Assembly: GCA_016717165.1 (NCBI GenBank)
Contig: JADKGA010000002.1
Location: 1,612,001-1,676,000 of the forward strand
DNA length: 64,000 bases
From: Candidatus Lutibacillus vidarii
GTDB taxonomy: Bacteria; Actinomycetota; Actinomycetes; Actinomycetales; Dermatophilaceae
Direction of reading: 5' to 3'
Below the pieces are notes generated by a model. It was not told where the DNA came from, made no database searches, and worked only from the letters and a program-made list of their open reading frames with translations. A program made the translations under genes and the position numbers. Within the stretch, counting starts at the first letter, position 1; each line of letters begins with the position of its first letter. Below, piece after piece: positions 62,586 to 64,000 of the stretch.

Positions 62586-63473
62586 ATGGACCTCATGACC
62601 CGCTACCTGGGGCTCCCGCTGCGCAGCCCGATCGTCGCCGCGGCCTCGCCGCTGAGCACCTGGGTCGACGGCATCCGGGCCCTGGCCGACGGCGGCGTCG
62701 GGGCCATCGTCCTGTCGTCGATCTTCGCCGAACAGATCCGCTCCGAGCCGGAGGTCCGGGCGGCATACCTGCGACTGGTCGAGCAGGCGAGCCCGCTGGT
62801 CGACGTGCCCCTCATCGCCAGTCTCAACGGGAGCACCCGGGGCACCTGGCCGAGCTTCGCCGCCGAGGTCGAGCAGGCCGGGGCGGCCGCCATCGAGCTC
62901 AATGTCCACATCCCACCGGGCGACGTGCGCACCCACGCGCGCGACGTCGAGCAGCGCCATCTCGACGTGCTCAGCCGGGTCCGGGCCAGCACCAGCCTCC
63001 CCGTCGCGGTCAAGCTCAGCCCTTACCTCAGCTCGGTCGGCGAGCTCGCCACCGCCTTGGATTCGGCGGGAGCGGCCGGCCTCGTCGTGTTCAACCGCTT
63101 CTTCCAACCCGATATCGACCTCGACCTGCTCGCCCTGTCCACCCAGCCGCACCTGTCGACCCCGGACGAGGCGCGCCTGTCGCGCACCTGGGTCAGCGCG
63201 CTGCGCGGCCGGGTCCAGGGCTCACTCGCCGGGAACACCGGGGTCGACACGGCCGAGGATGTCGTCAAGTACCTCCTCGCCGGGGCCGATGTCGTCATGA
63301 CCGCCTCGGCGCTGCTGCGCCATGGGCCCGGGCACGCCCAGGTGCTCGGTGACGGGGTCCTCGCGTGGATCAAGGCCCGCGGCTTCGAGGACGTCGACGC
63401 GATCCGGGGCCTGCTCGCCACCCCCTCGGTGGGGACCAGCTGGCCCGGGCCCGGGCCGGCTATGTCGCGATGA
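62586..63473 (+). CDS. Dihydroorotate dehydrogenase-like protein, 3' end shifted
   Basis: This flavoprotein-like TIM barrel has LGLPLRSPIVAAASPLS at the start, LPVAVKLSPYLSSVGELA, GLVVFNRFFQPDIDLD and the phosphate-binding LAGNTGVDTAEDVVKYLLAGADVVMTASALL. It resembles a DHOD-like family found beside pyruvate:ferredoxin oxidoreductase genes, distinct from PyrD. After VGTS the frame is lost; in the next frame LARARAGYVAMIQQGARAYLTE continues to a stop at 63506-63508, the expected ending. One base is probably missing from the G run near 63432. Confidence 0.85.
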   Translation: MDLMTRYLGLPLRSPIVAAASPLSTWVDGIRALADGGVGAIVLSSIFAEQIRSEPEVRAAYLRLVEQASPLVDVPLIASLNGSTRGTWPSFAAEVEQAGAAAIELNVHIPPGDVRTHARDVEQRHLDVLSRVRASTSLPVAVKLSPYLSSVGELATALDSAGAAGLVVFNRFFQPDIDLDLLALSTQPHLSTPDEARLSRTWVSALRGRVQGSLAGNTGVDTAEDVVKYLLAGADVVMTASALLRHGPGHAQVLGDGVLAWIKARGFEDVDAIRGLLATPSVGTSWPGPGPAMSR

Positions 63474-63534
63474 TCCAGCAGGGCGCCCGGGCCTACCTCA
63501 CCGAGTAGCTCCGGGGTGCTCCCCCGCGGACGAA

Positions 63535-63573
63535 CGCGGGCCCGGCATACCTCGTCGGTATGCCGGGCCCGCG
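63535..63573. terminator. Perfect hairpin between DHOD-like gene and pnp
   Basis: 17-base arms CGCGGGCCCGGCATACC (63535-63551) and its complement (63557-63573) lie around TCGTC between convergent genes. Probably a bidirectional terminator. Confidence 0.88.
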
Positions 63574-63589
63574 TCGTGACCTGGACGGA

Positions 63590-64000
63590 TCAGCCTTCGG
63601 CAGGAGCCTCGCCGGACTCGCCGCCCTCGCCGTCGGCGATGACCGCCGCGAGGGAGAGCTTGCCGCGCGGGTCGATCTCCTTGAGCTCGACCTGGACCTT
63701 CTGGCCGACCTTGAGGACGTCCTCGACCGCGTCGATCCGGCGGCCGCCGACGAGCTTGCGCACCTCGGAGATGTGGAGCAGGCCGTCCTTGCCGGGCAGC
63801 AGCGAGATGAACGCGCCGAAGGTCGTCGTCTTGACGACCGTGCCGAGGAAGCGCTCGCCGACCTCGGGCATCTGCGGGTTGGCGATCGCGTTGACCGCCG
63901 CCCGTGCCGCCTCGGCCGACGGACCGTCGACGGCGCCGATGTAGACGGTGCCGTCGTCCTCGATCGAGATGTCCGCACCGGTGTCGTCCTGGATCTGGTT
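63590..64000 (-). CDS. pnp: Polyribonucleotide nucleotidyltransferase, C-terminal part (runs off the window)
   Basis: The frame is open to the right edge. It encodes the end of PNPase: the KH domain ([26 protein letters not shown], then [19 protein letters not shown]) and the S1 RNA-binding domain ([28 protein letters not shown]... [17 protein letters not shown]). PNPase degrades RNA 3'-5' phosphorolytically. About 136 residues are visible; the catalytic RNase PH domains lie outside. It ends at the perfect hairpin. Confidence 0.93.
   Translation of the reverse strand, partial: NQIQDDTGADISIEDDGTVYIGAVDGPSAEAARAAVNAIANPQMPEVGERFLGTVVKTTTFGAFISLLPGKDGLLHISEVRKLVGGRRIDAVEDVLKVGQKVQVELKEIDPRGKLSLAAVIADGEGGESGEAPAEG

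Overview
This window is ordinary chromosomal DNA of a high-GC actinobacterium. Gene order and protein types (hrcA-dnaJ-rsmE, recA-recX, ftsK-rimO-pgsA-cinA-clgR, DUF3097, DUF3046, Rv0909-type antitoxin) point to the Intrasporangiaceae/Dermatophilaceae group of Micrococcales. Genus cannot be decided from the sequence alone. No rRNA, tRNA, CRISPR array, prophage or complete insertion sequence was seen. Most genes sit in tight same-strand runs with 4-base ATGA/GTGA overlaps.

Layout. 0-10 kb: the end of a GerMN/Gmad2 membrane protein, then the heat-shock run hrcA-dnaJ-rsmE (minus) under a textbook CIRCE operator, a DUF3097 gene, a DUF4870 membrane protein, hemW and lepA. The 0.8 kb between lepA and hemW is non-coding and full of small hairpins and 51-bp tandem repeats. 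10-21 kb: a PemK/MazF-like gene, rpsT, an alpha/beta hydrolase, holA, a DinG-type helicase, a 1.2 kb non-coding repeat-rich stretch, a GNAT-like gene, hflX, a methyltransferase, and the overlapping run def-miaA-dapF. 21-34 kb: an Rv0909-type antitoxin, a secreted subtilase with FG-GAP repeats, miaB, a lactate utilisation locus (FadR/LldR-type regulator divergent from lctP-lutA-lutB-lutC), YccF, and recA-recX with an upstream SOS box. 34-50 kb: DUF3046, a DUF3352 protein, Lhr helicase, Nei2 glycosylase, clgR, cinA, pgsA, rimO, an M19 dipeptidase, ftsK, and a SatD-like/membrane protein pair. 50-64 kb: an EEP-family phosphatase, RNase J and dapA in one overlapping run; thyA-folA behind a perfect CRP/GlxR-type site; the phenylacetyl-CoA epoxidase operon paaABCDE; azlCD; a DinB-like gene; dapB; a thioesterase; a dihydroorotate-dehydrogenase-like protein; and the 3' end of pnp.

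Functional themes are lysine/diaminopimelate synthesis (dapA, dapB, dapF), tRNA and ribosome modification (miaA, miaB, rimO, rsmE), DNA repair (recA, recX, lhr, nei2, dinG), proteostasis (hrcA, dnaJ, clgR), lactate oxidation and phenylacetate degradation.

The least explained material is non-coding: a long palindrome present in two copies 25 kb apart, one copy flanked by two perfect DnaA boxes; a three-copy ~43-bp element at 15.4-16.0 kb; several minisatellites; and a series of tetraloop mini-hairpins with varied but paired stems. Three genes in the last 11 kb (dapA, paaE, the dihydroorotate-dehydrogenase-like gene) each carry a single-base shift in a short G/C run. A block of almost pure G lies at 61.1-61.25 kb. 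Together these suggest local sequence-quality problems rather than biology.
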